Shown: piece by piece, positions 43,249 to 51,129 of the stretch | Numbering within the stretch: position 1 is the first letter of the stretch | How the letters are laid out: each line of letters starts with the position of its first letter | Assembly: GCF_004339015.1 (NCBI RefSeq) | Contig: NZ_SMFQ01000004.1 | Span: 186,001-250,000 of the forward strand | Origin: Cocleimonas flava | GTDB taxonomy: Bacteria; Pseudomonadota; Gammaproteobacteria; Thiotrichales; Thiotrichaceae | Direction: 5' to 3' | DNA length: 64,000 nucleotides | Position numbers and translations under genes: made by a program | The notes under the pieces: generated by a model | The model's database searches: none | What the model was told of the DNA's origin: nothing | Seen by the model: only the letters and a program-made list of their open reading frames with translations

Positions 43249-45117
43249 ATGACAAAAATAATTAAAACATCTGTAATAGCTATATCTCTATTTATATTTA
43301 TATCGCTTTTGACCACCAGTTACTTTTATATTAAATATAATAAATGGCACTTAATTATTGCCAATAAAACTAATCAAGATATAACTTTTGTAACTAATTA
43401 CTGCTCTAGTTCCGATACAGAACTAAAGGTACCAAAAAATTCTTCAGAAAATTTCTCCTGTTATTCGGCAATAACGAACAAGAAACATATATGTGCAGAT
43501 AAAATTGGTTGTACCTACATTCAACACGAATTTGATGATGGGTTTATCGGTGGATCTGTTATTGCTGATATATCTGTTTCTACCAATAGTTTTACTTTCG
43601 ACTCACTTGAGCAATGGAAAGCGAAATTAGGAAGCACAAACAAAGAAACTGTATTATCGATAATTGAATTGAATAAAAACAACACCAATAGTGAAACTTA
43701 CGGCTACCTAAAAAACATAGACACACGCCTCAGGCAGGATGAGGAGGTTATTTTTGCTGTCTTAAAATACCGCCCCAAAGAAATTACCTTAATCGATCAA
43801 CACATAAAAGATCACGAATTCATTTTCAAAGCTTTAGAAACGAATCCATCTATCCTCTCTCACCTAAATGACCAATCGAAGAAAACCATGAATGTAGCAA
43901 TGCAAAGAGACATCAAACTTTTTGCAAGGCTCAATAAAATTCTTCTTAACGATTTTGATTATGTAAAAACTCAGGTAATGAAAGATGGGCTTAATATTCA
44001 ATTTGCCTCAGACCGTTTAAAACAAAATAAAGACATTGTTTTGCTGGCTGTCAAACAAAATGGAAGGGCTCTACAATACGCTGGAGATACCTTGAAAAAT
44101 GATACAGAGATCGCATTAGCAGCAATAAAGAATACAGTCCACTCAATTGAATTTGCTGGAAAGGATATAAAGAAGAAGAAAGAAATCGCCTTAATCACAA
44201 TAAAGGATTACCCACCAGCTATTAGATATTTTGACCCATCAATACAAAACGACGAGGATGTTTTAAAAATAATTTTAGATGAGGTTAAGCGGGAGATTAC
44301 AAATTTATCCTATATTCAAGGTACATCGGTTGAAAAAAACAAAAGCTTCATGTTATCTGCAATCAAATTACAACCTAGAATATTTTACAGCTTATCAAAT
44401 GAGTTTCAAAAAGATGAGGACATAGTACTTGTAGCTGTTAAACATAATGGTAGATTACTAAAAACATTAGATCCTAAATTAAAAAATCATAAGAAAATTG
44501 TTCTAACTGCTATAAGTAATGATGCAAATGCGATCCGATATGCAAGCAAAGCCTTACAAAAAGATCATGATGTGTTGCTTTTGGCTGCAAAAAATAAGAC
44601 CTCTTTCATAGATGAAATAAACATACAGTCTATAAACAACAAAGAAATCGTAATGGAAGTACTTAAATACGATGTTGATTTAATTCATTATATGGACAGT
44701 AAATTTAAAAATGATAGAGATGTAATGTTGTTGGCTATTACAAAAAGTCATGAGAACCTACTTTTTACACCACTACCGCTGAGACTAAAAAGACAATTTT
44801 CTTTAGATGCCGTAAAACTAAATGGCTTAGCCTTGGAGTTTATAGGCTCAAGATATGAACCCAAAAGAAGTATCGTTTATGACTTAGGTCGTAAAAATAA
44901 CCCGCTTAAAAACGACATAGAAATTATACTAGCGGCAGTTAAACAAAATGGCTTAGCCCTTCGCCACGCCCCAATCGAATTGCGCCGAGATAAAAATGTT
45001 GTATTTGAAGCCGTAAAACAAAACCCTAAAGCAATCGAATTCGCTGTTGGTACAGATGTCACTAATGAGGTTTACAATATGCAACAACGTTACAAGTCCA
45101 AGCTTAATAAAAGTTGA
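43249..45117 (+). CDS. DUF4116 repeat protein, membrane-anchored
   Basis: The 622-residue protein has an N-terminal membrane helix (VIAISLFIFISLLTTSYFY) and a beta-rich Cys-containing 90-residue segment. At least nine DUF4116 units of about 45 residues follow, recognisable as LKQNKDIVLLAVKQNGRALQ, LKNDTEIALAAIKN, FQKDEDIVLVAVKHNGRLL, LQKDHDVLLLAAKN and LKNDIEIILAAVKQNGLALR. DUF4116 repeats are common in amoebal and marine genomes and are thought to be protein-interaction surfaces. Where the anchored protein acts cannot be decided. The coding strand is AT-rich, unlike core genes. Confidence 0.85.
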   Translation: MTKIIKTSVIAISLFIFISLLTTSYFYIKYNKWHLIIANKTNQDITFVTNYCSSSDTELKVPKNSSENFSCYSAITNKKHICADKIGCTYIQHEFDDGFIGGSVIADISVSTNSFTFDSLEQWKAKLGSTNKETVLSIIELNKNNTNSETYGYLKNIDTRLRQDEEVIFAVLKYRPKEITLIDQHIKDHEFIFKALETNPSILSHLNDQSKKTMNVAMQRDIKLFARLNKILLNDFDYVKTQVMKDGLNIQFASDRLKQNKDIVLLAVKQNGRALQYAGDTLKNDTEIALAAIKNTVHSIEFAGKDIKKKKEIALITIKDYPPAIRYFDPSIQNDEDVLKIILDEVKREITNLSYIQGTSVEKNKSFMLSAIKLQPRIFYSLSNEFQKDEDIVLVAVKHNGRLLKTLDPKLKNHKKIVLTAISNDANAIRYASKALQKDHDVLLLAAKNKTSFIDEINIQSINNKEIVMEVLKYDVDLIHYMDSKFKNDRDVMLLAITKSHENLLFTPLPLRLKRQFSLDAVKLNGLALEFIGSRYEPKRSIVYDLGRKNNPLKNDIEIILAAVKQNGLALRHAPIELRRDKNVVFEAVKQNPKAIEFAVGTDVTNEVYNMQQRYKSKLNKS

Positions 45118-45155
45118 GGTTTAGGAAAACAATTTAGAGGATAAAAAAATAAAGC

Positions 45156-45183
45156 CACCCCCCTACTTTTGGGCTATTTTTTT
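45156..45183 (+). repeat. C-rich interspersed element, short form (copy 18)
   Basis: GCCACCCCCCTACTTTTGGGCTATTTTTT. On the minus strand it encodes the end of DUF1287 paralog C (KIAQK) and its TAG stop. Confidence 0.85.
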
Positions 45184-46008
45184 ATCGCCATACTTATAAT
45201 GCCCAATAATCTTAAAATCAAACAACATATCATTCATTTGTGGGCCTGCTCCGATATTGTGAACAATCAAGGGATTACTCGTTAACTCAGATACGTAATT
45301 AGAGACGATTCCTATATGCAACAGTACTTTGCTCCTGCTCTTACCTTTTACTGCGTTTAAATCCCAAACGACAATATCCCCAGCAATATAATCCATCGGA
45401 TCATCCTTAATCTTTAACGATGCGCCAGCGCGATTGAAGTAAGTCATCAGATTAGGCACACGCCGATGATCGATATTAGTATCAGGTCTAGACAGCTTCC
45501 ATTTGTTGGGATAGCTGCGGAAATTACGTTTCATATCCTCATGAACACGTTGTTGCAGATCAAGACCCAAACCTCGAAACGATCGAATAACCACATCCGT
45601 ACAGACGCCGATATTTTCAGGAACATCGCCCATCGGATAAGCAATTTTGCGATAACTACCGTCGTATCTAACATCAGACTGGAGACGTAATTCAGTTTGA
45701 ATTGCCAAGTGATCCTGAAACGTTAATTCCTTCTCAGGTACTTCAACGATAGTTGGCTCAATAAGCTCAACATCGGTTTGACGCTGATCGGCATCTTGAC
45801 TGGGGTTTGACTGGGGATTAATGTTTTTCGAGTGATCTTTTAATACATCGTCATTAAAAGTATCGCCGCTAAAAGTATCGTCTTTGAATTTATGATCTTT
45901 GATGAATGAAAGCTGCCCAGTAGCCAACAACGCGATCACTCCAACAAACCCAACCACTAAGACGAGTAATAGAATTGTTTTGCGATAATGGTTTTGTGTG
46001 CTTTTCAT
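45163..46008 (-). CDS. DUF1287 family protein, paralog C
   Basis: The 281-residue protein is close to paralog A: same MKSTQ start, N-terminal membrane helix (ILLLVLVVGFVGVIALL), acidic linker (DTFSGDTFNDDVLKD) and DUF1287 domain (KIAYPMGDVPENIGVCTDVV, PDTNIDHRRVPNLM, LHIGIVSNYVS). A longer start at 46119 would translate a C-rich element (KSAPKVGGV); the ATG at 46008 is preferred because paralog A starts there. The last residues KKIAQK and the TAG stop come from the C-rich element at 45156-45183, so the native C-terminus has been replaced or trimmed. Confidence 0.87.
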   Translation of the reverse strand: MKSTQNHYRKTILLLVLVVGFVGVIALLATGQLSFIKDHKFKDDTFSGDTFNDDVLKDHSKNINPQSNPSQDADQRQTDVELIEPTIVEVPEKELTFQDHLAIQTELRLQSDVRYDGSYRKIAYPMGDVPENIGVCTDVVIRSFRGLGLDLQQRVHEDMKRNFRSYPNKWKLSRPDTNIDHRRVPNLMTYFNRAGASLKIKDDPMDYIAGDIVVWDLNAVKGKSRSKVLLHIGIVSNYVSELTSNPLIVHNIGAGPQMNDMLFDFKIIGHYKYGDKKIAQK

Positions 46009-46022
46009 AGTTACGTTTGTCA

Positions 46023-46050
46023 CACCCCCCACCTTTGGGGCACTTTTTTT
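46023..46050 (+). repeat. C-rich interspersed element, short form (copy 19)
   Basis: Consensus copy (CCCCCCACCTTTGGGGCAC plus seven T's). It is in the readable variant (no TAG), upstream of DUF1287 paralog C and followed by a full REP-like unit. Confidence 0.9.
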
Positions 46051-46064
46051 ATGAATCATTATTA

Positions 46065-46149
46065 GGTAGGTTGGATAAGCTTTATACCATCCTGTACGAT
46101 CTTGATTGATCTCACACAAATGTTGGATGGCTTACCTTATCCGACTTAC
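46065..46149. repeat. REP-like palindrome, full length
   Basis: Arms GTAGGTTGGATAAGC...CATCCTGTA and TGTTGGATGGCTTACCTTATCCGACTTAC, about 85 bases. Confidence 0.85.
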
Positions 46150-46162
46150 CCCACAAATCGCT

Positions 46163-46828
46163 TCAAGTCATACTTAAAAGCTCAGTATCTTTAATATTAT
46201 GATCGCTCATATATTTTAATACTTCCGCCTTAAACGGCTTGTTACTTTTAAACTGCGTTAATAATTGTTTAAGCCACGACACCAAAATATCTTCAGGAAT
46301 AATAGGTACGATAGCCTCAATGTGTACTGCCTGCTTTTGCGTAAAATATAAATACCTGAAAGCGATTAACAGCCTTTCCTTAACCGGTATATTTTTATAA
46401 ATCGAATCGAATAAAGAATAGTCTTTATTTTTTTGTAGGAACTCACACGCTTTAAACCACGCCATTTCATAACCGTATTTGTTAATACTAAAGTTCTTAT
46501 GAAAACGAATTTTATTCGTCATGCCCTGCACATAAAAATAACAAGTATTATGCGAAATTCTAAACTTAATCCCTTTAATTCCTGTAGAAAAAGGAGAACT
46601 AACCCGCCTCAATTCCTTAGCAGCAATATCGCGTTTACTGCTAGCCAGGTTTTTTTCCATCATCCATTTTGCATGAAGTGATTTAGCATCCGATAAAATC
46701 TCATCTTCTGATTGATCAGTAGATTTAAAAGTATAATACTTTTGCATTAATTTCGAATCGACCATAACAGCAACACGGATTCCGATAAATCCTGCCTTAT
46801 GCTCGTCTTTTCTATAGGTTCTAATCAT
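46163..46828 (-). CDS. AP2-like domain protein, copy 2 of a duplicated gene
   Basis: The 221-residue protein differs from the one at 39673 at about 21 positions, mostly conservative. It has the same AP2-like core (GIKFRISHNTCYFYVQG, FHKNFSINKYGYEMAWFKAC) and the same end (HNIKDTELLSMT). The high identity of both proteins, and of the flanking repeats, shows a recent segmental duplication. No integrase or transposase accompanies either copy. Confidence 0.78.
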   Translation of the reverse strand: MIRTYRKDEHKAGFIGIRVAVMVDSKLMQKYYTFKSTDQSEDEILSDAKSLHAKWMMEKNLASSKRDIAAKELRRVSSPFSTGIKGIKFRISHNTCYFYVQGMTNKIRFHKNFSINKYGYEMAWFKACEFLQKNKDYSLFDSIYKNIPVKERLLIAFRYLYFTQKQAVHIEAIVPIIPEDILVSWLKQLLTQFKSNKPFKAEVLKYMSDHNIKDTELLSMT

Positions 46829-47199
46829 ATCTATATAAAAATTAACGTCTGATATTTAATGAATTCATAAGATCAATTTACACAGATACCATCGAAAAAC
46901 ATAATAAAAGTATGAGGATGTGTTTAATTACTTCTGTTAATAAGTTTTTATGTTAATTACTTGTTTATTGGGAGTAGAAATAATCAGAAAGTCACCCCCT
47001 ACTTACCATGAGCTTGCCATTTCGTTTTTTGAAATGGACAACTCAGACGAGGTGCAACCGAGACAACGTTGGAACGCAGTGACGACGACCCGAAGGGTGA
47101 GGCCTTAGCCGAATATTTATGCCAGAGCTTAGGACTAGCTCGTCTGTAAGACGACTCTAGACCTTACGCGTGTATTTAGGCGGTTTTTCTCGATGACAA
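46829..47199. other. Intergenic region dominated by a long C-rich element
   Basis: Upstream part (46829-46992) is the AT-rich promoter region of the AP2-like gene, closely matching 40366-40500. The remainder is the long element. No further gene was seen. Confidence 0.5.
46993..47189 (+). repeat. C-rich interspersed element, long form (copy 20)
   Basis: About 197 bp, near-identical to copy 15: C-rich start, ATTTCGTTTTTTGAAAT hairpin, GACCCGAAGGGTGAGGC module, GACTAGCTCGTC, and a GGCGGTTTTTCTCG end. Confidence 0.88.
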
Positions 47200-47484
47200 T
47201 TAAAAGTATGTAGGTCGGATAAGGCCTAGTTTCTCTTTAGCCTCTGCAAAACCGATGTATTTACCCTCTTCTATCTCTAGCAAGCCCTGAGCAATGGCTT
47301 TTACAAATGCTAATTCTTCACCATGTTTTTCAAACTCTTCAAGCCCCTGCACCACAGCCACTCCACAACCACGACTGGTTAAAAGAATGGGTCGATGAGA
47401 GTCCTTGGCATGATTGACAACCTTGCCAGGATTAACTTTAAGATCAGATAGAGAAATCACATCTTCGGAAAATTTAGTTTGCAT
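47200..47484 (-). CDS. Phd/YefM-type antitoxin, orphan, REP-derived C-terminus
   Basis: The 94-residue protein has the antitoxin DNA-binding N-terminus: VISLSDLKVNPGKVVNHAKD, then RPILLTSRGCGVAVVQGLEEFEK. The Phd/YefM family neutralises a toxin and represses its own operon. No toxin gene (RelE/ParE/Doc) lies next to it. The final residues (LIRPTYF) and the stop are read from a REP-like arm (47209-47225), so the original end and any downstream toxin were probably lost when repeats moved in. Confidence 0.85.
   Translation of the reverse strand: MQTKFSEDVISLSDLKVNPGKVVNHAKDSHRPILLTSRGCGVAVVQGLEEFEKHGEELAFVKAIAQGLLEIEEGKYIGFAEAKEKLGLIRPTYF
47209..47225 (+). repeat. Partial REP-like palindrome at the end of the antitoxin gene
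   Basis: GTAGGTCGGATAAGGCC, left arm only, translated on the minus strand as the antitoxin C-terminus. Confidence 0.75.
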
Positions 47485-47673
47485 AGCCTTGCCTTAAAGA
47501 ACAGAAAGACCTGTTAATAGCACCTATTTAATGGACATGTCAAAAAACTTGGGAGGTTTACAAATGGCTTGTTGATAACACACAAAGATACAGACATCAG
47601 ATAATAATTGGCAATATACCAACGATTATAAAAGGGGTGTCCAGTTACATAGCTAAATAAGAATAATGAAATA

Positions 47674-47755
47674 GCCCCCCCTAGTTTTGAATGATATTAC
47701 GTTTTTGTCGCGTTTAAAAACGTAAATAGAATTTATGCTTTGCGAGGCAGTTTTT
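47674..47755 (+). repeat. C-rich interspersed element, medium form (copy 21)
   Basis: GCCCCCCCTAGTTTTG, AATGATATTACG, ACGTTTTT...AAAAACGT hairpin, TAGAATTTATGCTTTGCGA, GGCAGTTTTT: about 82 bp. Confidence 0.88.
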
Positions 47756-47896
47756 ATCAATCAGAATCTTCCTTGGTTTCATGAGTAACCGTTTGTCGAG
47801 GATATATCAATAACTTACAGGCTCGTCTACCGGTTGAATATTGCTTATGAGCGTTTGGTTGTCCTATTTATTTCGGAGTAGAAATAATCAGAAAGT

Positions 47897-47921
47897 CACC
47901 CCCTACTTATGGGCACTTTTT
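47897..47921 (+). repeat. C-rich interspersed element, short form (copy 22)
   Basis: CACCCCCTACTTATGGGCAC plus T-tract, followed after 20 bases by the full REP-like unit. Confidence 0.85.
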
Positions 47922-47941
47922 CTCGATGAACAATAATATCG

Positions 47942-48026
47942 GTAGGTTGGATAAGCATAGCGCCACCCGACATGAATATGATTGATCTGATTGAAATGTC
48001 GGATGGCGTTCATTATCCGACCTACT
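47942..48026. repeat. REP-like palindrome, full length
   Basis: GTAGGTTGGATAAGCATAGCGCCACCCGACAT paired with ATGTCGGATGGCG...TATCCGACCTAC: the clearest full unit in the window. Confidence 0.88.
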
Positions 48027-48048
48027 GCGTTATATGTACTTTAAAAGT

Positions 48049-48073
48049 CACCCCCCTACTTTTGGGCGGTTTT
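48049..48073 (+). repeat. C-rich interspersed element, short form (copy 23)
   Basis: CACCCCCCTACTTTTGGGCGGTTTT. Its TAG (minus strand) is the stop of the small membrane gene at 48056. Confidence 0.85.
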
Positions 48074-48469
48074 ATTCTCAGTACTTTCAATTTCTCGTTT
48101 TAACTTTTGTAACTGCAAATCAAAGTACTCATCTTGCTTAGGTTGTATTTTTGTATGCCATTGCCTAAAGCCATAAAACATCAGCAAAATTGCTATAGTT
48201 GTTGTCCCTGAAAGTCCATAGATATAGGTTTGTTTGTTTTTTACTTGAGCCTTAATACGTGCTTCAATAAATTTGCCAATACCAGTCTTTTCTTTTACTT
48301 CCTCTGTACCTGGAATACTCTCATATTCTTTAACTAGATAATGTAGTTTTTCGTTGGTAGAAGTACCAACCCATATAGTTCCTAAGATGCTGGTGATAAG
48401 TAGTAATAAACCAAACATGGCATAGAACTTGTAAATGTTGTCAGTAGGAAGAGGTATTTTAGATTCCAT
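48056..48469 (-). CDS. Small two-helix membrane protein, third gene of the DGQHR/HEPN-like operon
   Basis: The 137-residue protein has two membrane helices (FYAMFGLLLLITSILGTIWV and YIYGLSGTTTIAILLMFYGF) joined by a 50-residue segment. A charged C-terminal helix (DLQLQKLKREIESTENK) should face the cytosol. It starts at the ATG at 48469, 5 bases after AGGA and 8 bases after the previous stop; an ATG at 48490 overlapping the previous gene is also possible. The final KTAQK and TAG stop come from a C-rich element, so the true end may be altered. It may be the membrane effector of the cassette. Confidence 0.75.
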   Translation of the reverse strand: MESKIPLPTDNIYKFYAMFGLLLLITSILGTIWVGTSTNEKLHYLVKEYESIPGTEEVKEKTGIGKFIEARIKAQVKNKQTYIYGLSGTTTIAILLMFYGFRQWHTKIQPKQDEYFDLQLQKLKREIESTENKTAQK

Positions 48470-48476
48470 ATTATTC

Positions 48477-49820
48477 CTAAGCGCTTTCATCCCAAAGAGT
48501 TATTGAATTGGACTTGTACCAAACTAAATCATTTTCAGCACTTAATAATAGAAACACCATTTCTTCGAGAATCTTCAACAAAAAATCTTCAAGAATTATC
48601 TTACATCCAATAGGATACTTTTCACTAGAGATATGAAATTCAGTTTCTTTATTATGAACAATTGAACAACGCACTTTATAAACTACACTAGAGAGAAATG
48701 TACTGATGTTTAATAATGTTAAAGAGTTGTAACTTTTAAACAATGACAACTTTTCTAAGAATTCCTCAATTTCAGCAACATTACTAGAATTCCTAGCTAT
48801 AAAAGCTTTCCATTCATCATAAGCAAACTTATTAAAAGTATTGCCATCAAATGGCAATAAAAAGCTTCGTTCAAACAAATCTCTAATTGCTTTATTTTCA
48901 TTGATTTCTACTGATTTATATAACCTTTTAAAGTCTCTTATTGAGAACATAGTATTCGTTGATGTTCGTTCAAGGCTTACAATTGGAGCTTTAAACATAA
49001 AATTTTCAATTATATGAAAAATTGAAAGATATTTTGTCAGTACATCTTTACGATTATTATATTCACCTAATATCCCAACTACATCTTCAAACTGAGCATA
49101 AGATAAACTTGGTGAATAAAGTTCGATTGAAGAATTTGAAGGTGTAGGCAGATAATCGATTACTGGAACTGTCTGTTCACCTGATGAAGCCATATGAATT
49201 TTAAGTAACTCAATAACATTTTTATTGGCTGATCCAGCAACCAAAACCGATTCATCACAAAAAAGTAATTCTTGAATAGTATTAAAATCAATATCACAAG
49301 ATGATGAAAGTATTGAATACCAACATTCAATATCAGACTCAAAACAAATGAGTTCATTTAATGAAGTTTCATCAACAGGGTTAAACCATATTAGATTTTT
49401 AGAAGCATCCCCAAGGTTACTAGCGTACGCATGAGAGTCAAAACCAAGTTGTACTTCAGCAAATTGAAAGGAAATACCAATGTCTTCATCTTGAATTTCA
49501 GTAATATTTTCAATTATACGTTCTGAAATCATGATAATAAAAATAACCTTCGAATACGAAAAACCTGGAAACGCTGAAAAGTCATTATTAAATTGTAAAA
49601 ACTGCTCTTTCAAAGAATCATAATTATTGTAAATAGTGCAGTTTCTTTTGCACGTTTGTAATTTAATTTTTTCTAAAGATATATTTTCTGTCAAACTATC
49701 AAATAAATTTTGTTTCTCTTCATCTAAGGTATTCCAATAAGTTTCTAACGCTTCAGATTCCTCAGATATATTTGAAATACAAGCTATAAGATCGGAATAT
49801 AATGATTCAGCTTTTTTCAC
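48477..49820 (-). CDS. Protein with C-terminal HEPN-like segment, second gene of a putative defence operon
   Basis: The 447-residue protein has no signal or membrane helix. Most of it is of unknown fold. The C-terminal 90 residues contain STFLSSVVYKVRCSIVHNKE, whose R-x4-H spacing in a helix is the active-site pattern of HEPN ribonucleases (typically RNxxxH). A long helix follows (LEDFLLKILEEMVFLLLSAE). The ATG overlaps the stop of the preceding DGQHR-like gene by four bases, indicating translational coupling. The gene is AT-rich. An RNA-degrading effector is proposed; this is inference. Confidence 0.72.
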   Translation of the reverse strand: MKKAESLYSDLIACISNISEESEALETYWNTLDEEKQNLFDSLTENISLEKIKLQTCKRNCTIYNNYDSLKEQFLQFNNDFSAFPGFSYSKVIFIIMISERIIENITEIQDEDIGISFQFAEVQLGFDSHAYASNLGDASKNLIWFNPVDETSLNELICFESDIECWYSILSSSCDIDFNTIQELLFCDESVLVAGSANKNVIELLKIHMASSGEQTVPVIDYLPTPSNSSIELYSPSLSYAQFEDVVGILGEYNNRKDVLTKYLSIFHIIENFMFKAPIVSLERTSTNTMFSIRDFKRLYKSVEINENKAIRDLFERSFLLPFDGNTFNKFAYDEWKAFIARNSSNVAEIEEFLEKLSLFKSYNSLTLLNISTFLSSVVYKVRCSIVHNKETEFHISSEKYPIGCKIILEDFLLKILEEMVFLLLSAENDLVWYKSNSITLWDESA

Positions 49821-51025
49821 AAATCACCCCCTGAAAATATATCTCTCCAATTGATAGTTTCAGTGAAACCTGATTCTGAAAATTTTATAAAAGCATTATA
49901 TATGTTCTTTTTATTTATATTTCCAATATTAACTTTTGCTAAATCAACACTATTTCTACATTCTTCATATTCTAGTAAGTTACATTTTTCGAAATTATCA
50001 GCAAGCCGACCTATGCATTCATCTATCTGATTAACATCAGATATTTGTTGTCCAATAGCTCCAAACAAAGATACAAGTGATACTTCTCTACCAACCCATT
50101 GAGTTCCTAGGTCTTGAAACTCTCTTTTGGCTGCCACATCAATTGCATATACAGATTTTATAAATTTCTCTATTAGTTCATATGAAAAATAACTCATAAG
50201 CTCATATAGCTTTTTTTCATCTTCTTGCATCTTTGCTATAAATTGAGTATTTGTTGTAACTGGCTTTTTATCTAAAAAAGAAATTAGTGCTGATATTAGA
50301 TGTGAGAAATGATAAGTGCCTAGTTCTCTTTGTTTACTGAACGTAATACTAGAAACTTCCTTCTCTCTTTTTATTGAAATACTACCACTTTTAACATCTT
50401 CCATAATTGGAAGAATATTTTGAAATAACAATTCAAGTTGATGCTTTATGTTTACTGGTTTATGACCAGCATTCAAAACTAACATTTTTCTAACTTCATC
50501 TTCTGGAGATAATCCACTCCACAACTCGAACCATTGATAGTTAGCATCAAAACAATCATTAAGTTCATTTTCACCATGTTCTTCGAAGAATTTTTTGATT
50601 TCTATTAGTATGTTACTCGAAGAACCTATTTCTAAAAGTTGGTCACGAAATTTTCTTTTAAACTGAAAATCAGTTAATTGTTCATAGGCATCCTTTATAT
50701 CCCTAAGAAAAAGCTCTTTTGTCTCATAAATTAGTTTCATTCGATGAGTTCTTTGAAGCCCATCTAGAATTTTAAAATCATCCACTATTTCGTTCTGTAA
50801 CTCATTGACATCTTTATCTGATATCAAAGTAATTGAAGGAATGTGTCCTTTTTTAAGAATAGTATTAACTAATCTATCCAGATAAGAATTATTAACAATT
50901 GAACGTTGGACATCGTAATTATCGTAGTCGGAAGGTAAAGTTGAAATGTAATCTTTCAAGGAAGCTTTTATTAAAAGACAAGTACTGTTATTTTCTTCTT
51001 TTCTATCTAGTATTTCAAAATTCAT
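49817..51025 (-). CDS. DGQHR/DUF262-like (ParB-type) protein, first gene of a putative defence operon
   Basis: The 402-residue protein has near its N-terminus the ParB/DUF262/DGQHR pattern: YDVQRSIVNNSYLDRLVNTI, an IPSITLI strand, and FKILDGLQRTHRMKLI (equivalent to the [VI]DGQ.R motif). A middle segment (MLVLNAGHKPVNIKHQLELL) resembles the LNxGxxP motif of DUF262. The second half is helical and unassigned. Such domains act in restriction-like or nucleotide-sensing defence proteins (GmrS, DndB). It heads a three-gene operon with coupled start/stop overlap. The gene is visibly lower in G+C than core genes. Confidence 0.78.
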   Translation of the reverse strand: MNFEILDRKEENNSTCLLIKASLKDYISTLPSDYDNYDVQRSIVNNSYLDRLVNTILKKGHIPSITLISDKDVNELQNEIVDDFKILDGLQRTHRMKLIYETKELFLRDIKDAYEQLTDFQFKRKFRDQLLEIGSSSNILIEIKKFFEEHGENELNDCFDANYQWFELWSGLSPEDEVRKMLVLNAGHKPVNIKHQLELLFQNILPIMEDVKSGSISIKREKEVSSITFSKQRELGTYHFSHLISALISFLDKKPVTTNTQFIAKMQEDEKKLYELMSYFSYELIEKFIKSVYAIDVAAKREFQDLGTQWVGREVSLVSLFGAIGQQISDVNQIDECIGRLADNFEKCNLLEYEECRNSVDLAKVNIGNINKKNIYNAFIKFSESGFTETINWRDIFSGGDL

Positions 51026-51129
51026 AAATTAAGTTTTCATATTTATCGATTATGGTTGGTAATATTTTGTTTGTTTCATCATATATTTTTTCTTATTCTA
51101 TTAATAGAATATATTTTGTATAAAAAGGA

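Larger units (their letters stand above)
47485..48055. other. Repeat-rich intergenic region, no gene
   Basis: It contains a medium C-rich element, a short one, a full REP-like unit and the start of another short element. Between 47756 and 47880 I see only unassigned sequence. Confidence 0.6.

Noticed and set aside
46009-46119. N-terminal extension of DUF1287 paralog C (frame open to 46119)
   Set aside because: The extension translates a C-rich element and a REP-derived stretch, and paralog A starts at the equivalent of the ATG at 46008. Extension of translation is unlikely.
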